64,000 bases of DNA from Coffea arabica (GCF_036785885.1 NC_092324.1:26587001-26651000), one strand, 5' to 3'; positions 22,048 to 34,533 are shown, counted from the first letter of the stretch. The notes: a model not told the origin generated them from the sequence alone. Numbers and translations are program-made.

Positions 22048-23103
22048 ATGGCTTCTAACACTCCGTATTTTAGTGATATACTAAATTTTATTTCCGGGGA
22101 AGGCGATGAGACTAGTTTTTTTGCTAAGTCTGCATATTCAGAGACACTAAACTCTATTAGAGAAAGAATGGCTGCTGCAACCTGTAAAATTTGTTATGCC
22201 AGGGATCATTCAACCGGTATGTGCCCCGAATATCAAGATAATCTGAGTGTCCCACTCAATAATTATGGAGATTTTTCACCCTGGTCTCAAACGTGGTATA
22301 ACCCTAATCCAAACGGGTATGATCAAGAATGGTGGGATAACTCCGATTATAATTATACAACGGGGCCAATGAATTTTCAGCAGTATGAGTCTCAAGAATC
22401 GTCATCTATGTCAGGTATGTCTCTTGAAGAAATAGTTGAACCAATAGCTACTAATACATACCAATTCCAACAGGAGACACAAATGAGGAATGAGATGATG
22501 AAGGATGCAATGAGTTATCTGGCAGATCAACTATGTCTATTGACATCCAGAATAAATCGATTGGCTTCTCAAATGGAAGAATTGCCCTCGAAAACCATTG
22601 TTGATCTAGAAGAAAATGAGAGTGCAATTTGCTTGACTAGTGATGAGGAGATACAAGAGTGTCAAAATGAGAAATCTACAGATGCAGTTGAAAAAGAAGC
22701 CGAAAAGGAAGAAATAGAACCCCAACCGCAACCCATTCAAGTGAAAGAATCCAGTGAAGAATCATCAAATGTGGTGACACCACCTCCATTCCCTAACCCG
22801 CATTTTCTTAACTCTTACTCCATGATTTCTATTAATGAGATTGATTTTGTTATACCAGAAGTTTTTGAGTCTCATGGCAGAAATAAGTTAAGAATAGCGA
22901 TGGTCAAATATCTTGAACCGTTGTGTGCTCTTGATGGAGGAGTGGATGAAGAATTGAGATCACTGCTTGATTATTTGACGCCATCAACTAGTCCATGGAA
23001 GACCGTAGCTCGTGTGTTCAAAGATTACTCCATCTATGAGGGTTACCAGGATCACATTGAAGATGAAGCATTGAAGCGAGCCACAAGATTTTATCCTCCA
23101 TGA
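22048..23103 (+). CDS. Gag-like protein of TR1 (351 aa, CCHC zinc knuckle)
   Basis: An intact ATG-to-TGA ORF starting 106 bp after the LTR. Residues ~47-60 form a CX2CX4HX4C zinc knuckle (CKICYARDHSTGMC), the nucleic-acid-binding signature of retroelement nucleocapsids. Unusually it sits at the N-terminus, as if only the C-terminal half of an Athila-type Gag was kept. An aromatic/Asn/Pro-rich segment follows (FSPWSQTWYNPN), then a region likely to form coiled coil (about 125-185), an acidic Glu-rich linker (~190-245), and a C-terminal domain (~265-351) ending YSIYEGYQD..IEDEALKRA. That domain is conserved in TR2 and I do not recognise it. The TR2 homologue has the same length within one codon, so the protein was probably under selection. 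A role in packaging the element RNA is inferred. Confidence 0.82.
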   Translation: MASNTPYFSDILNFISGEGDETSFFAKSAYSETLNSIRERMAAATCKICYARDHSTGMCPEYQDNLSVPLNNYGDFSPWSQTWYNPNPNGYDQEWWDNSDYNYTTGPMNFQQYESQESSSMSGMSLEEIVEPIATNTYQFQQETQMRNEMMKDAMSYLADQLCLLTSRINRLASQMEELPSKTIVDLEENESAICLTSDEEIQECQNEKSTDAVEKEAEKEEIEPQPQPIQVKESSEESSNVVTPPPFPNPHFLNSYSMISINEIDFVIPEVFESHGRNKLRIAMVKYLEPLCALDGGVDEELRSLLDYLTPSTSPWKTVARVFKDYSIYEGYQDHIEDEALKRATRFYPP

Positions 23104-26100
23104 GCAAAACATGATAATGTCTAGCCAAAGACATTAAAGAAATGCGCTTTTTGGGAGGCAACCCAATTGTTAATTTTATTGTTTTAGTGCTTAATTATTT
23201 AATTATGTCGTTTTTCACGTGGGTACTAGTCACTCTTGATGTTTTCTAACTCTGATCAGGATAGGTAATCTTAGCGTGCCCACGCGAGGAGGGCACGCGT
23301 TAAAGTGCGTAAAGTAACTCTCGAAGTCAGTGGATGCTCTCTAATCTTGGCGTGCCCACGCCATGTTTGACGACCCAAAAACAAAGGAAATAATTTTTCA
23401 CTTTAAAAAAAAAATAATAAATTTTTTTTTTAAAAATAAAAGTAATTTCGTTTTTCATTTTCAGTTTTGGTATTCAAAAATCGAATTTTCCAATCTCAAT
23501 TCAATTTAAAAAAAAAAAAATTCCAAAAAATTTTTTTTTTTTCTTTCTTCTTCTTTTCTTTCTTCTTTTTCTTTCTTTCTTCCTTCTTCCCCGCTGCTTT
23601 CCCTTTCCCCCTGTCCTTTTCTACTTCAGTCGCAGCCTCCATGCTCCACCGTGCCTCCACGCCATCAGATCGCGGCCTCACCTCACGGTCGCCACCAGCT
23701 CTGCCAAGCCGCGCCTCTCCTCCACTCTCACCTTCCAAGAGCGCCGCCTCCTTAGCTTCGCTCGCCGCACCCCACCCACGGCCTGCTCCAGTACCAGCTC
23801 TCCACCAGCTCGCGCGCCTCTCTCCGCCTCACGGTCCACCACCACGCGAGCACCGCCAGCTCTCAAGCTCGCCGTGGCCTCCTCTCTCCACCACCAGCTT
23901 GCAACCCTCTGCTTCAACCCGCCGCCACTCTCTTCGCCACTGTCTCCACGCAGCCCGCCGCCACCTCACCTCGCTCACCACCAGCCTCAAAGGCCTTCCC
24001 CCCATCGCGAGCCATCTGCCCAACGCGCACGCTGCCACTCTCCCCTCCCGACTGCCCCAGCGCGCCTCCTCCTTAGCTCAGCCCGCCGCCTGGTGCTGAC
24101 CACCACGCCGCGCGCCGCCAGCGCTGGAGCCGCCTGCGCGCTACCACTTCACCTGCTGCGCGCCTCCACCTCAGCTTGTCCGCCAATGTCGCGCGGCTGT
24201 CACCACCTGTCCTATTTAGACAGGTGGAGGTATTGTGAATTCTGCCCCAATTAGTTTCACTCTCTGAAATTTGTGGTTGGATTTCTTGATTGATAAAAGA
24301 AGGTGATAATTTGGGCATTTTCTAGGGTCAATTTTGGACAGAATTGGGTTTAATTGCTGCCATAGTGGGGGTATCTTCTGCTATTTATTGAATTGTTGGC
24401 CTTTTGATTACTCTTTCCCTGCGACTCACCAGGTACTGGTTGAGATCTTTTGCCTATCGTTGTGGCTTATATTTGAAGATACTTGCTTATTTTGCCGTTT
24501 CAGTTCTTGTGGTTGAGTTGCTGCCGTTGAATTTAATTCTTTCCTGTTTGTGCACCAGTGGTACTGGTTGCGGTGTTGCTTACAATTCTTAAATTTTCTC
24601 GAATTCTAATCGGTAGTTGCTGGAATTGCTTGTTTGCTGGGATTCTTAAAATTCTTAAGGCTTGGTATCTTGAAGTGGGTACTTGAATGTCCACTTGGTG
24701 ACATTTGTTGAGTTTCACTTGCTCCAATTGGTTGAATTCATTGCTCTGTTGGGGTCCCTACTGGTATCACTTGACTTCTGCTTTGTTAGTTTCTGTATCG
24801 TGCCCCTTGATCTTATTTTGACTGAATTGGAAACCCAGTGCATATTCATTCAATTTGCTGTATTGTTAGGGTACTTTTCTAGCCTTTGGGGTGCCTCAGT
24901 TGTGCTTTTTATTAATTGGGTTGGCCATGTGGTTCCCTCCTTTCCTGTGTATACACCAGTGGTACTGGTTGTGCTAATTTGCTTACAATTTCTTATTTCG
25001 ATATGATTGAGCATCTGTGACTGAGTATCCTTCGATCTTGTTGCTTTGTTGGGATCGTTTTTGGTGTCAATTGAGTATCATTTGGTACTTTCTGCCTGGA
25101 GTCTATTGAGCTGCCTTTGGTTGGGGTGTATTGCATTTAATTGGTGCATTGGACGGCTCCTGTGCCATTTCCGTTGCTTATTGAAGTAGGTTGCCTCTAT
25201 TTGCCTTGTGTGGGAGTATTTTGTCCTTTTCATTTCAATTGCTAAATTCATTGGAGCACTTGTTGCGGTTTTGGGATGCATTGTTATTGCATTTGGCTAA
25301 GCAGGGGACCACCCAGGGGCTAACGACTGGGTCCAACTCCGAATGCAAGTTGCATAACATGGCGCAGAATTTGGCAGCACTCCGCCCGACCCACTCCTGT
25401 TTTGACAACTTCAGGGAAGTACCGTTACCCTTCCCCTTCCTTTTGCTGTTAGTTTATCACATTGAGGGCAATGTGAGAATTAGGTGTGGGGGGGATCAGT
25501 TTGGGTGCTAGTATTTCCAGTTTTCGATTTTTAGGTATCTTTCCTTTGTTTTTAGTTTGATATTTATCTCCTTTTCGTTTATTTCTTTTATTCGTGATCA
25601 GGTCTTATTGAATACCAAGTTTAATGTTGGATTGTTGTCTCTAATTCTGATATTGCCAAGTTTTAGTAATAAAAAGGTATCAAGTTGATGTGGTTGAGTT
25701 CAGGAACATCTCTTTGGTGAATATCAGTAATTGCTTGACTTTTCTAATTTTTAGTTAACTTTTCTAGGCATAGAGAATGATTGTTGGCATTTTTCATGTG
25801 AATTGGTCCAATTATTAATTTTAGTTCTCCATATTTGGAAATTTGAGGCTGGCTGCTGTTATTTTGTGTCATTTTTAGTTATTGTGCTATATGGTTGTAA
25901 ATAAGAGTTGACTGTACTCCGCTAGTGGTTACTACTGAGTAACCGGGGATCTTCACCTAAAGTGTTGATTTTCGCGTCAAAAGGTAGTAGTTGCTATGAG
26001 TGCATGGTCCCGTAGCGATTGGAGCTGAGTAACCGGGCTCCTCCATCTGGCAAATGTTGGAGTTCGCGTCAAAAGGCTCTAAGGACTATAGACTAAGTCT

Positions 26101-26465
26101 TTTGTTATTCAAAAAAAAAAAAACAAAAAAAAAACAAAAAAAAAAAAACAAAAAAAAAGAGAAAAAATAAAATAAAATAAAGATTGTGTTAGTATGTGAA
26201 TAAGTCAGCTTGCCGGTTTGTGATCTTAATGTCGAGATTTTGGTTAATAGTTGGACCATTTGCTGATAAATGTGAGCAACCATTCCTTTTTCTTAGATTA
26301 GTTTGCTTTAAATTGGAGGAGTTGGTGGTTGGGAAGCTAACCGGAGTGGTCTTTCTTGGATCTTAACTGTGATGCTTGATATATGTTTTTCTGGGCATCT
26401 TGGCAATATGATAGTTAGAGCAATAGCCATTGTCGAATTTTTGGTGTTCAATTGCTGTTCTTATG
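23104..26465 (+). other. TR1 non-coding interior, including GC-rich insert-like segment
   Basis: Downstream of gag there is no pol. 23274-23362 holds two GCGTGCCCACGC palindromes. A pyrimidine-rich tract (23520-23600) leads into a strongly GC-rich stretch (~23590-24190, Pro/Ala/Ser/Arg-rich in every frame) unlike the rest of the element, perhaps captured host sequence. 24370-25330 contains degenerate internal repeats (ACTGGTTG and TTG.TGGGG phrases, e.g. GTACTGGTTG at 24433, 24562 and 24961). A poly-A/CA tract lies at 26107-26160. Confidence 0.55.
25462..25497 (+). other. Internal polypurine-tract-like motif in TR1
   Basis: TTGAGGGCAATGTG..TTAGGTGTGGGGGGG at about 1 kb before the 3' LTR closely resembles the 3' PPT region (TTGAGGGCAAGCATG..TTAGGTGTGGGGGG). 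It could be a central PPT or a relic of a gene boundary. Confidence 0.55.
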
Positions 26466-26500
26466 CTTGAGGGCAAGCATGATTTAGGTGTGGGGGGAAT
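26466..26500 (+). other. TR1 3' polypurine tract region
   Basis: GGTGTGGGGGGAAT immediately abuts the 3' LTR start (TGATAG at 26501), as expected for the plus-strand primer. Confidence 0.8.
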
Positions 26501-27826
26501 TGATAGGGCATAATTTGTTGTTAATTTTATGATTAATTTTCCTCTTTGTCCTTGCCAAATATTGTTTTAATTGTTGAAATGTACTTATATTTGGTATTTG
26601 GCCCTAATTACAGGAAGTGGAGCAAACAAGTGCTAAAAAGGAGACTTTATTGAGAAAAACACTCCACACATGGGAAGTTCTAAAAGGAAATACAAGCTGG
26701 GCTCCACAGGATGCTACAAAAAGGGATTTCCTATCTTTATGCTGAAAAGGGTGGACTTGTACTAGGAGTCTTACGGGTAAAGAGGAAACTAAAAACAAAG
26801 ACTTTGGCAAAGCTCCAATTCTTTGGCCCTTGGACTCTCAATTCAGTGGGGACCACTAGAGATAGCATTAGACTTTCTTTTGGCTTTAAAAAGGGAGAAA
26901 CGTACAGGAGGTTTTGTTATCAATAGTTTTAGCTTAGCCTTTAGCATAGTTTTAGTTTTCTTTTCTTTCTTGGCTCTTTTGATGGCCTGGACCTCAATTA
27001 AATTACTTGGAGATTTTCTCATGAGGCGTGGCTAAGTTTTTCTAGTCGAGGAACAACGGAGGACTTGGTTCTACTAAATTTGTGAGATCAAATTAGTTTT
27101 TATTTATTTCCATTATTCACTGGTATTCGTCTATCTTCTGCTTTATGTTCATATGGTTGTTTTATTATTCGATTATCCTGGGCCCGGATTCTAGATTAAT
27201 TCAATAACCTGAAGCCAATTAGGGTAGTTAAATCCGTAATTGTTTAATTATTCTAAACTGGTAGCAACTGGCATGATTGGGTTTGTGTCAGGGAGATAGA
27301 CATGCTAACTTAAAGAGACCCTCGTAGCGTGTTGATTGGTTAGAATTAGGCTCTTCTAATTATTCATGCAATTAGGGAATTGAACTTCTATGGTCGTACC
27401 TAGGGTTGTTTCCTGATTAGAGAAATAATCAACGGTCGTACCTTGGCTATCGACAAATTGAGGAAGAGTTGGTTGTTTATCGCGTGTATGACAACTATAA
27501 CTAATTTATCAGATAGTAACTGGAATAATCCTTGAATCTGTGATCGAATTAAGTGAACCATCTCCGAAGTTGTCTCTTGGCTAGAGTTCGTCCATTATTA
27601 TTTTTATTGTGATAATTAGTTATTTGAGTTGTAGTTATTTTATTTTATTTTAATTTATTCCAAGTAATTTAGTTACTCTCATTTTCAAAAACCCCCCATA
27701 TCTGGAATTTGAGAAGAAATTAAATTATCCCCAATCCCTGTGGATTCGACCCTGCTTACCGCTATATACAGAATTTGTATTTTATTTGAGCAGGTATTTA
27801 TTATTGCACAGGCTTGACACCTGTCA
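26501..27826 (+). repeat. TR1 3' LTR
   Basis: 1,326 bp, aligned without gaps to the 5' LTR with scattered substitutions, mostly transitions (e.g. GTCCTTGtC/GTCCTTGcC near the start). Confidence 0.93.
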
Positions 27827-27831
27827 AGGTT

Positions 27832-28545
27832 CACGTGCAAAGCACGTGCTCCATTACTAGTGAGATAATAAAAATATGCTCAGAAAATGTGATCATAAAA
27901 AATATAGAAACTTTAATCCAGACAAATATTTAGACAATCACTAATTAGTTATTGCTATTATTAGTACTACTTTTTATACTGTTATAGATATAAAAGGATT
28001 TACTTATATTGGCCTTCGAAGTTTTATAGGCATGGAAATGTAGAAATGCTTTTCTTGTAACATATCGCTGAGCTATCAAGGAAAAAGATTTGAAGCCAAG
28101 ATGTGTAAGATCGATGTCACATTGCTGCTTCGTGGAACAACATTGATGCATAAGGACCAGTTCGCATGAAAGCAATTTTGCAACTAGACACCATGTAAAA
28201 TGTCACTTTGATGAACTAAGGTTGACCCTATATGTTCCCATTTAATTCTTGTAAAATTGATTTCCATAATTTTATCTTTCCAACGTTCCCATCCACCAAC
28301 TGGGATCCTTTTTTGAATACAAAATTGTGCCTTAGCAATTCAGTTTTCTAAATTGCTCTCTGATTAACATAAAGTAGAAGGGCTCAAGCTGACTGATTCT
28401 TGTGCTCTGAGTCCTGTCCTGAGCTTTACAGATACAACGAGCAATGGAAAAGAATCACTGGACACAACCTGCAGTCAACTGCAGAACATTGAGAAAAAAT
28501 ACGTTGCCTGTTACAAAGCTAAGATACAACTTCAAGAAGGATGCA
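27832..28545. other. Intergenic, with a G-box palindrome next to the TR1 target
   Basis: CACGTGC-AAA-GCACGTG at 27832-27848 is a perfect 7-bp-arm inverted repeat holding two CACGTG G-box cores. It overlaps the sequence right after the TR1 target duplication. The rest shows no gene. Confidence 0.5.
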
Positions 28546-28639
28546 AGCACCTATCAGGGTTCAGCTAATCCACATCTTTCTGCGACAAAATACCGGCTAC
28601 TTTGAACTACAAGTAATAAGGAAGATATGGCAAATGAGT

Positions 28640-30305
28640 TCCAAAAGAAGTAAAAAGCCACCTCATTAACATGCCTACAAATTGCTGAATCGGTTGGACA
28701 GTTTAAAAGAACCACGCCAACAGGGAAGATCTTAGGCTTTGGCCATCCGAGGCAGGGAGCAAAAGGGATTTCCATCCTGGATGTTTTCATTTGATCTGAC
28801 TGAAACAGGATCTTGTTCAGCAAGGGATCATATTAAAAGTACCAAGGATAGTAAGTAAGAGCTATCAGGGTTAATGTTGATCTTTGAGTGCAAAACACAA
28901 AAACTCAAACTTAAGAAACTCGAGACAGCATGTAGGTGGCAGAATGAGCTTAATAGCCTTCATCACAGCGGATGAAATAATTGCAGCAAGTAGCAGCAGC
29001 CAACCAGGATGCTTGGCAGTCTCGACTAACCATAGCAATATGCTTAGACGTGCTAGTGCATAATCAGGATGTTTCGTTTTGCAGGTTAGACTTGATTGTG
29101 TTAGAAGATACTCTAACAAGTCTGTGCAGCTTCGCTGCATGAACAGTACATCTTCCGTGGCTGCTCCCAAAAACATTTTCATTATGAGAAGATTTCTCAA
29201 GTTTTGGTTGCAATATGTTCAGAATCAAAGTAGTCAAAAGTCAAATTTGAGTAGTAAAAGAAGAGTAGTATATCTGAACTTACCAGACTCTTAGAACCAG
29301 ACACCAATTTGATGACCAACTGCTCTGAAAACTCCTCAAATCTTTACTACTAGAAAATCATAACCAAGGAAAAGTGAGACAGAAACCCATTATCTACGAG
29401 ACTTATCGAACAAATCACTAATCAAATGGTTCAAGAAGCTTGATAAATGCGCCATCAAGAGGTGATTAAACTTTGGAGCAACTATTTACTCCCACTAGAA
29501 TCATAAGTTAGGGAGCTGATCACTTTAGCAATCACATCTTACGTCCACAAAAGCAGATATATAAAATCAACAAAACGAAACTCCTAGTGCTTATTTCATA
29601 TTGATGGGTAACTTGGAGGAAATGCAAACCAAAAATTAATTAATACCAACTATAAAAATCTAATCTAAGTTCATCTGCTTGTTAAGTGCAGGAGGAAGGA
29701 GTGCAGTAGAGAATTGCGGGTTTAAAGTCTTATAGAAAAGGTTTGTAGAATTGCTGCTTGTGGTATCAAATCTAAAATGTCCAATGCATTTTCAAAGGGT
29801 GAAACTTCAGAGAGAACAATCATTTCATCCTGGTGAAATCACAAGTTTAAGTGCACCGATGTTAGCAATCACGACGTACAAAGGACAGTAACTGACATAC
29901 ATCATAAACAAAACTAAATTCTAAATTCCACCCACATTAACGGATTTGTTTAGTGCTGGTTCATCCAAAACGTTATTCAGTTAACCCAAGAAAATCTCGT
30001 TCATTTTGGTCACTGAAAAAAATATGCAACTGAAGCTTGAAATGTAGTCTTGAAACATGGATGGTATTGAATTGGACCACCATTTGCCATGTTTCATCTT
30101 TGCAACAGCAAATGAGATGTGATACAACGGGAGAAATACCAATTTGACATTTTAAATTAACCAAAATGATTGTTTAATTCCGTTAGTTTAGATTGGTATG
30201 GAACCATGCATGGCTTATTAGTGGTGAAGGTTATGAAATATTGCGCTTATTCATGATAAGAGTTACCTGGAAGTTTCAATCGTAATGAAGAGAGAGAAAG
30301 GACCG
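28640..30305. repeat. Duplicated block, copy A part 1
   Basis: Closely matches 52690-52817 joined to 61815-63237, with the same order of landmarks: GGCTTTGGCCATCCGAGGCAG, CTTAAGAAACTCGAGACAGC, CGTGGCTGCTCCCAAAAACA, GTTCAAGAAGCTTGATAAAT. Copy A lacks the TR2 insertion, giving an empty site at 28804-28808 (AACAG). Short minus-strand open frames (e.g. around 28871-29200) are partly preserved between copies with stops, so the block may include dead gene fragments. Confidence 0.8.
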
Positions 30306-31072
30306 TGTAACGACCCCATTTTCCCCTTAGGCGAACCAGAGAGGTCAACGGGCCGCCTGCCCAGCTCTCGCCAGGATTCAGTCGTTCACTACAATCCTCA
30401 AATAAATTACAAGAATAAACCTCAAATATTACAATATAAATCTCCAATATTTAATTACATGGTCCACAAATATACATCCAAGTCTCCAATAATTACATGT
30501 CACAAATGCAGCGGAAACAATTCCTAACTATACATAAAATGATTCCAAATCAAAACTGTACAAAACATAGGCCATCCAATCACGTGCACAAGTACTATAA
30601 GTCCTTCCTTCGCCTTGAGCCCTGTGGAGGGGAATAAAATAGTTTTTTGGGGTGAGCTAAAAGCTCAGCGAGTAACCAGCAAAATCATTAAGCACATATA
30701 TTTCACAATGTTGCATTTCGATGATTTCGATGATGTCATGATTCCAAGATCACATGTACGTTTATTGCTCTCGTGAGCCAGTGAAATCATTGCACTTGAA
30801 CACCCAACGCTCAAATATATCATTTAACATTAACTCACGAACTCACGAAAGTGGGAGCAACATTGGTGCTCCAGATAACCATGAACATGAACCATAAACA
30901 AGGTGGAGACGTTGGTGTCCAGCACAAGACTTTCCCAGAACTCATTGAAGCCAAATCATGTCATGAATTCACATGCAAGCACGCATGATATGCAATCGAA
31001 TAATTAATGCAAGAAACATTTCACAAATAACTTTGGAAATAGTTTAGGGTCACTCACCTCCACGCCTCAGAA

Positions 31073-33797
31073 TGTGAGAACCCGTAAAACCCTAATTATT
31101 TTCCTAGGGTTTATTTCCCCTTAATTGCATGTTTTCTGCATTTTCGGGCCTAGGAATATTTTTCTGGTAGATTTTATGAGTAATTATAGTTTTTAGATGA
31201 TTTTTCTAGTATTGGTGAGTTTTTAGAAAATTAAGAATATATTTTGGACGTGGGACCCACTAGTGCGAAAAGTACGGCAAAATTCGGCCAATAAGGTTAA
31301 GTTTCGGATACTGGTGGAAATTTATCGGGTGTTAAGAGATAAGTAGAGGGTGACATGGCATTGATGTGAGAGGAACCAAGTGATAGGAAGGCATTAAATG
31401 AAGTGCCAAGTGGCACTATGTGATTGGTCCACTTGTTGGACATTTTTGACTTTTCTTATCATGGATTAAATATCTCAAAAATTGACTAAAAATTCATTCT
31501 TTCTTACCTCTTGTTGGCCGATTCTCTCTCTTGGACAAGGAAGAAAAACTTCTTCAATTTACAAGCTTCAAACTATCTCAATCTTCCATTCCAACCAATT
31601 AAACTTTGATTTGCTCCATAAAATCACTCCATTAGGTGCTAGTAAGTGACTTGGTGAAGTTGTTTTGAAGCTCTAAGGTGGCCAACCTCTCTATCTCTCT
31701 TAATTTCTTGGTAAGTGATGCTTGAACACCCTACTACACCTAATGATGGTTATATTATGCTTAGAAGAGGCTTGAGTGTTGGATTATATGATTTATTTCT
31801 TGGTTTGGCTTGATTTGGTGAAGTTTTCCATTTTATGATGAATTTTCTGGTTTCATATGATTTTGATGTTTTGGACTAGTATGATGGTTGGTAATAAGGG
31901 GCTTTGGCTCTAGTAGGTGTGAATTGTTGTTAAATGCAATCAATTTTGGATTTGGAATGAAATGTGAAAAGTTAGGGTTCTTGAACCCCTATTCTGTCCG
32001 AAATTTTAGGTCATAGCTAGAGGCCGAATTGGACTTTGCTCAAAACATGAAAGTTGTAGGTATTGATGAGTTTAGTGTGCCTGCAAAATTTCAGGGCAAT
32101 TCGCCAAGTGTAGAGTGAGTTATGCCGTTTTTACTGTTGCTGTTTTTGGTGCACAGAAGGTCCGAACTGCGATAGTAATTGCCTGTTTTGACTGGAATTG
32201 GTTTGGATTGTGGAGTTGGTGTCTTCTGATGAAATGTAGCTGGATGTCTTAAATTACTTATTCCTTTGGAATTTCGGCATTTGGACTTGTATGGACTGAG
32301 ATATACCGATTACAGTTTTCTGTGTTTTGCAAACCTGTTTTGGTGATTCTGGTTTAGTGTTTGGCATTTTTGACCTAGTTGGGTCAGGAACTGGATTGAG
32401 TGACCTTCTACATTGTTATAGCCCTGTCCCATAGCTTCGAAACGGTGGGTCTTACACCCCCATCCGATAATTGTAGTGAGAGTTGTGCCATTACCGCATT
32501 AGGACGTCAAAACCGGTTTTCATATCAAGGCCTTAGTTAAAGCCCTTTCTTAATTTCTGGTTTCCTTTAATGTTTGTAAATGCTTATGGAACCTTATTGG
32601 GGTCATGTTTGGCCTTGGTTTATGACTCGTTAGCGAGTCTTATTGTATTTGTTTACATGTTTTTAGGTCGTGACGGTGGTGCAACGTTCTTTTGACTAAA
32701 GTGCTTGAAACTACATTTGCTAGCTTGGTGAGTGTACTACTCACTTATGTGCTATTATATGGCTTTGATATTTGAACTTGAGATGTTGAATGTTAATTAA
32801 TTGAAGTGAGAGTGTACTTTATCATTCTCACTTATTGTATCGCATGTTATTGAAAAGTTATTGGAATTTTACATGAAATGTTATATGAAATGAAATACAT
32901 GACTTCAAATGTTATCCATGAGCTCAACCCCATTGGTAGTTGATTGAATCGAGCCAGCAAGGGCTTGGTCGTGACAATTAATGAGCCTTGGGTAAGGTTA
33001 TATGGAATCGTGTAGTATGAGAGACTCTCGATTCCGGTATACTCGAGTAATACCACAATGCATGCGTTTGGATTTCGGGCCCGGTTGAGGAATGTTAGGA
33101 GGAAGGGAATGGAAGTTAAGTGGGTCTACAGTTGGTTACTTTTCAAACATTGACGGAGAGTCAATGAGACCGATCAAGAATTCAAACGAGGAAAAGGGCT
33201 CTTGAGAGCCACCCGTATCCTTTTATCCTCATTATTAATGTGTGGCTTTATTTATTTTGGTAAATTGGACTGTTAAGCTTGATGTATCCATGAACTTGGT
33301 TGCTTGAGTTGTATTCTCACTGGGCAATTAGCTCACCCCGTTCCTTTTGTTTTCCTTACAGGAATATGACTCTTTTGGAATGAATTTTGATAAATGGTTG
33401 CCAAATGAACTAGATGAATGACTCTTTTCTATTGTATATAAAATGGGACCCTAAATGTATCATTAGGGCCGTTTTCACTTTTGTTTTGGCAAACCATATA
33501 AGTAGTGACTTTTGTATCACTTTTAAATGTCATTTTGGTTTGTAAAGGCTAAATGTTATGGGGTATATGTAATTCGATGTTTGGTTGGGTTCGGACGAGT
33601 CGGTTACTATTCATGGCCGACTCCGGGTTTCATTTTCTTTTATTTTGGGTTATTTTGCCCTTTTGCCTTATTTGCGCGCGTTATAAGTTCCGGAACGTGA
33701 AAGATCGCTCTATACTGCACCGTTAGTCCTGGCGAGAGCTGGGCAGGCAGTCCGCTAACCTCTTTGGTTCGCCTTAGGGGAAAGTGGGGCTGTCACA
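31073..33797 (+). repeat. 5' LTR of the young element
   Basis: 2,725 bp, from TGTGAGAACCCGTAAAACC to GGGGCTGTCACA. A TATATAAAA-type box lies at ~33436. This unusually long LTR makes up, with its partner, 78% of the element. Confidence 0.93.
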
Positions 33798-33799
33798 GG

Positions 33800-33811
33800 T
33801 GGTATCAGAGC
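33800..33811 (+). other. Primer-binding site, initiator Met tRNA type
   Basis: TGGTATCAGAGC two bases after the 5' LTR end, the standard plant LTR-element PBS complementary to initiator methionine tRNA. Confidence 0.92.
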
Positions 33812-34533
33812 CACGTCGCGTGGTCTCTGCGCGAAGTGAGACTGGGCCAAGTGGTGTTGTGGTCCTAATTTCATGAATATGTTTAAGTGCTCGTTTGAGC
33901 ATAAGTTATGAACCTTGAAGTGTTATAGGTCTTTAATCTTTCTCATGGTATTTAAGGACCCTAGATAAGTATGTCGGACAGGAATTTTGATTTGTAGATG
34001 GTTTACTCTTGGGACTGGCCAGCTCGAGATGTGAACTATCTTATTTCGGATTCTCGTGCCCGAGTACCCCAGAATTGAGGTGATGCAAGCTACTAGGTAT
34101 TTGAACCCTGTGTTTTGGAAACAAGCCTTGTATTTTGGAAACGTGAACAGGCTTTGTCTGACTAAGATGAGCACAAGAGATCAATGGACATCTAGTTTGG
34201 ATAGTAAGTGACGTGAGAGACCAGACGGGCTGGTACTGGGATGACTTTTCGACTGTATATGACTAAGTCTATATTTGCTTACCTGCTTATCCGTCTTTTA
34301 ATATAACGTGTTATATGCGATATGTTATTGGTATGATAGATTTTGTTATGTTAGTCAATTTATTGCATTCATGCATGGAAGTACCCTTTTGGAAACAAAA
34401 AAAAAAAAAAACCCCGCGGACATGGTCATAGCAGTGACACAAAACGAGACCAAGAGTCAAAGAGAAGAAAGGGAGGAAACAACACCTGAACCGAACATGG
34501 ACCAAGAGTGCTACTTGTAATCAAGACTTTCTT

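Larger units (their letters stand above)
20616..27826 (+). mobile_element. TR1: complete non-autonomous LTR retrotransposon (Athila-like) with a single gag-like ORF
   Basis: A 7,211-bp element with LTRs of equal length (1,326 bp), TGATAG..TGTCA ends, and a perfect 5-bp target duplication AGGTT (20611-20615 and 27827-27831). The primer-binding site follows the 5' LTR and a G-rich polypurine tract precedes the 3' LTR. The 4.56-kb interior codes only a gag-like protein; there is no protease, reverse transcriptase or integrase. This fits the plant TR-GAG/LARD type, moved in trans by an autonomous relative. The LTRs differ at roughly fifteen to twenty positions by eye, so insertion is fairly recent. 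Confidence 0.93.

Noticed and set aside
23467..24254. 210-codon and overlapping open frames
   Set aside because: High GC keeps all frames open on both strands; Pro/Ser/Ala/Arg bias, no conserved motif, not shared by TR2.
28871..29200. 109-codon minus open frame with hydrophobic segment
   Set aside because: Paralogous stretches carry stops and indels; treated as part of the decayed duplicated unit, not a gene.
32847..33056. 69-codon minus frame repeated at 37088-37297
   Set aside because: Identical by virtue of lying in the two LTRs of the young element.
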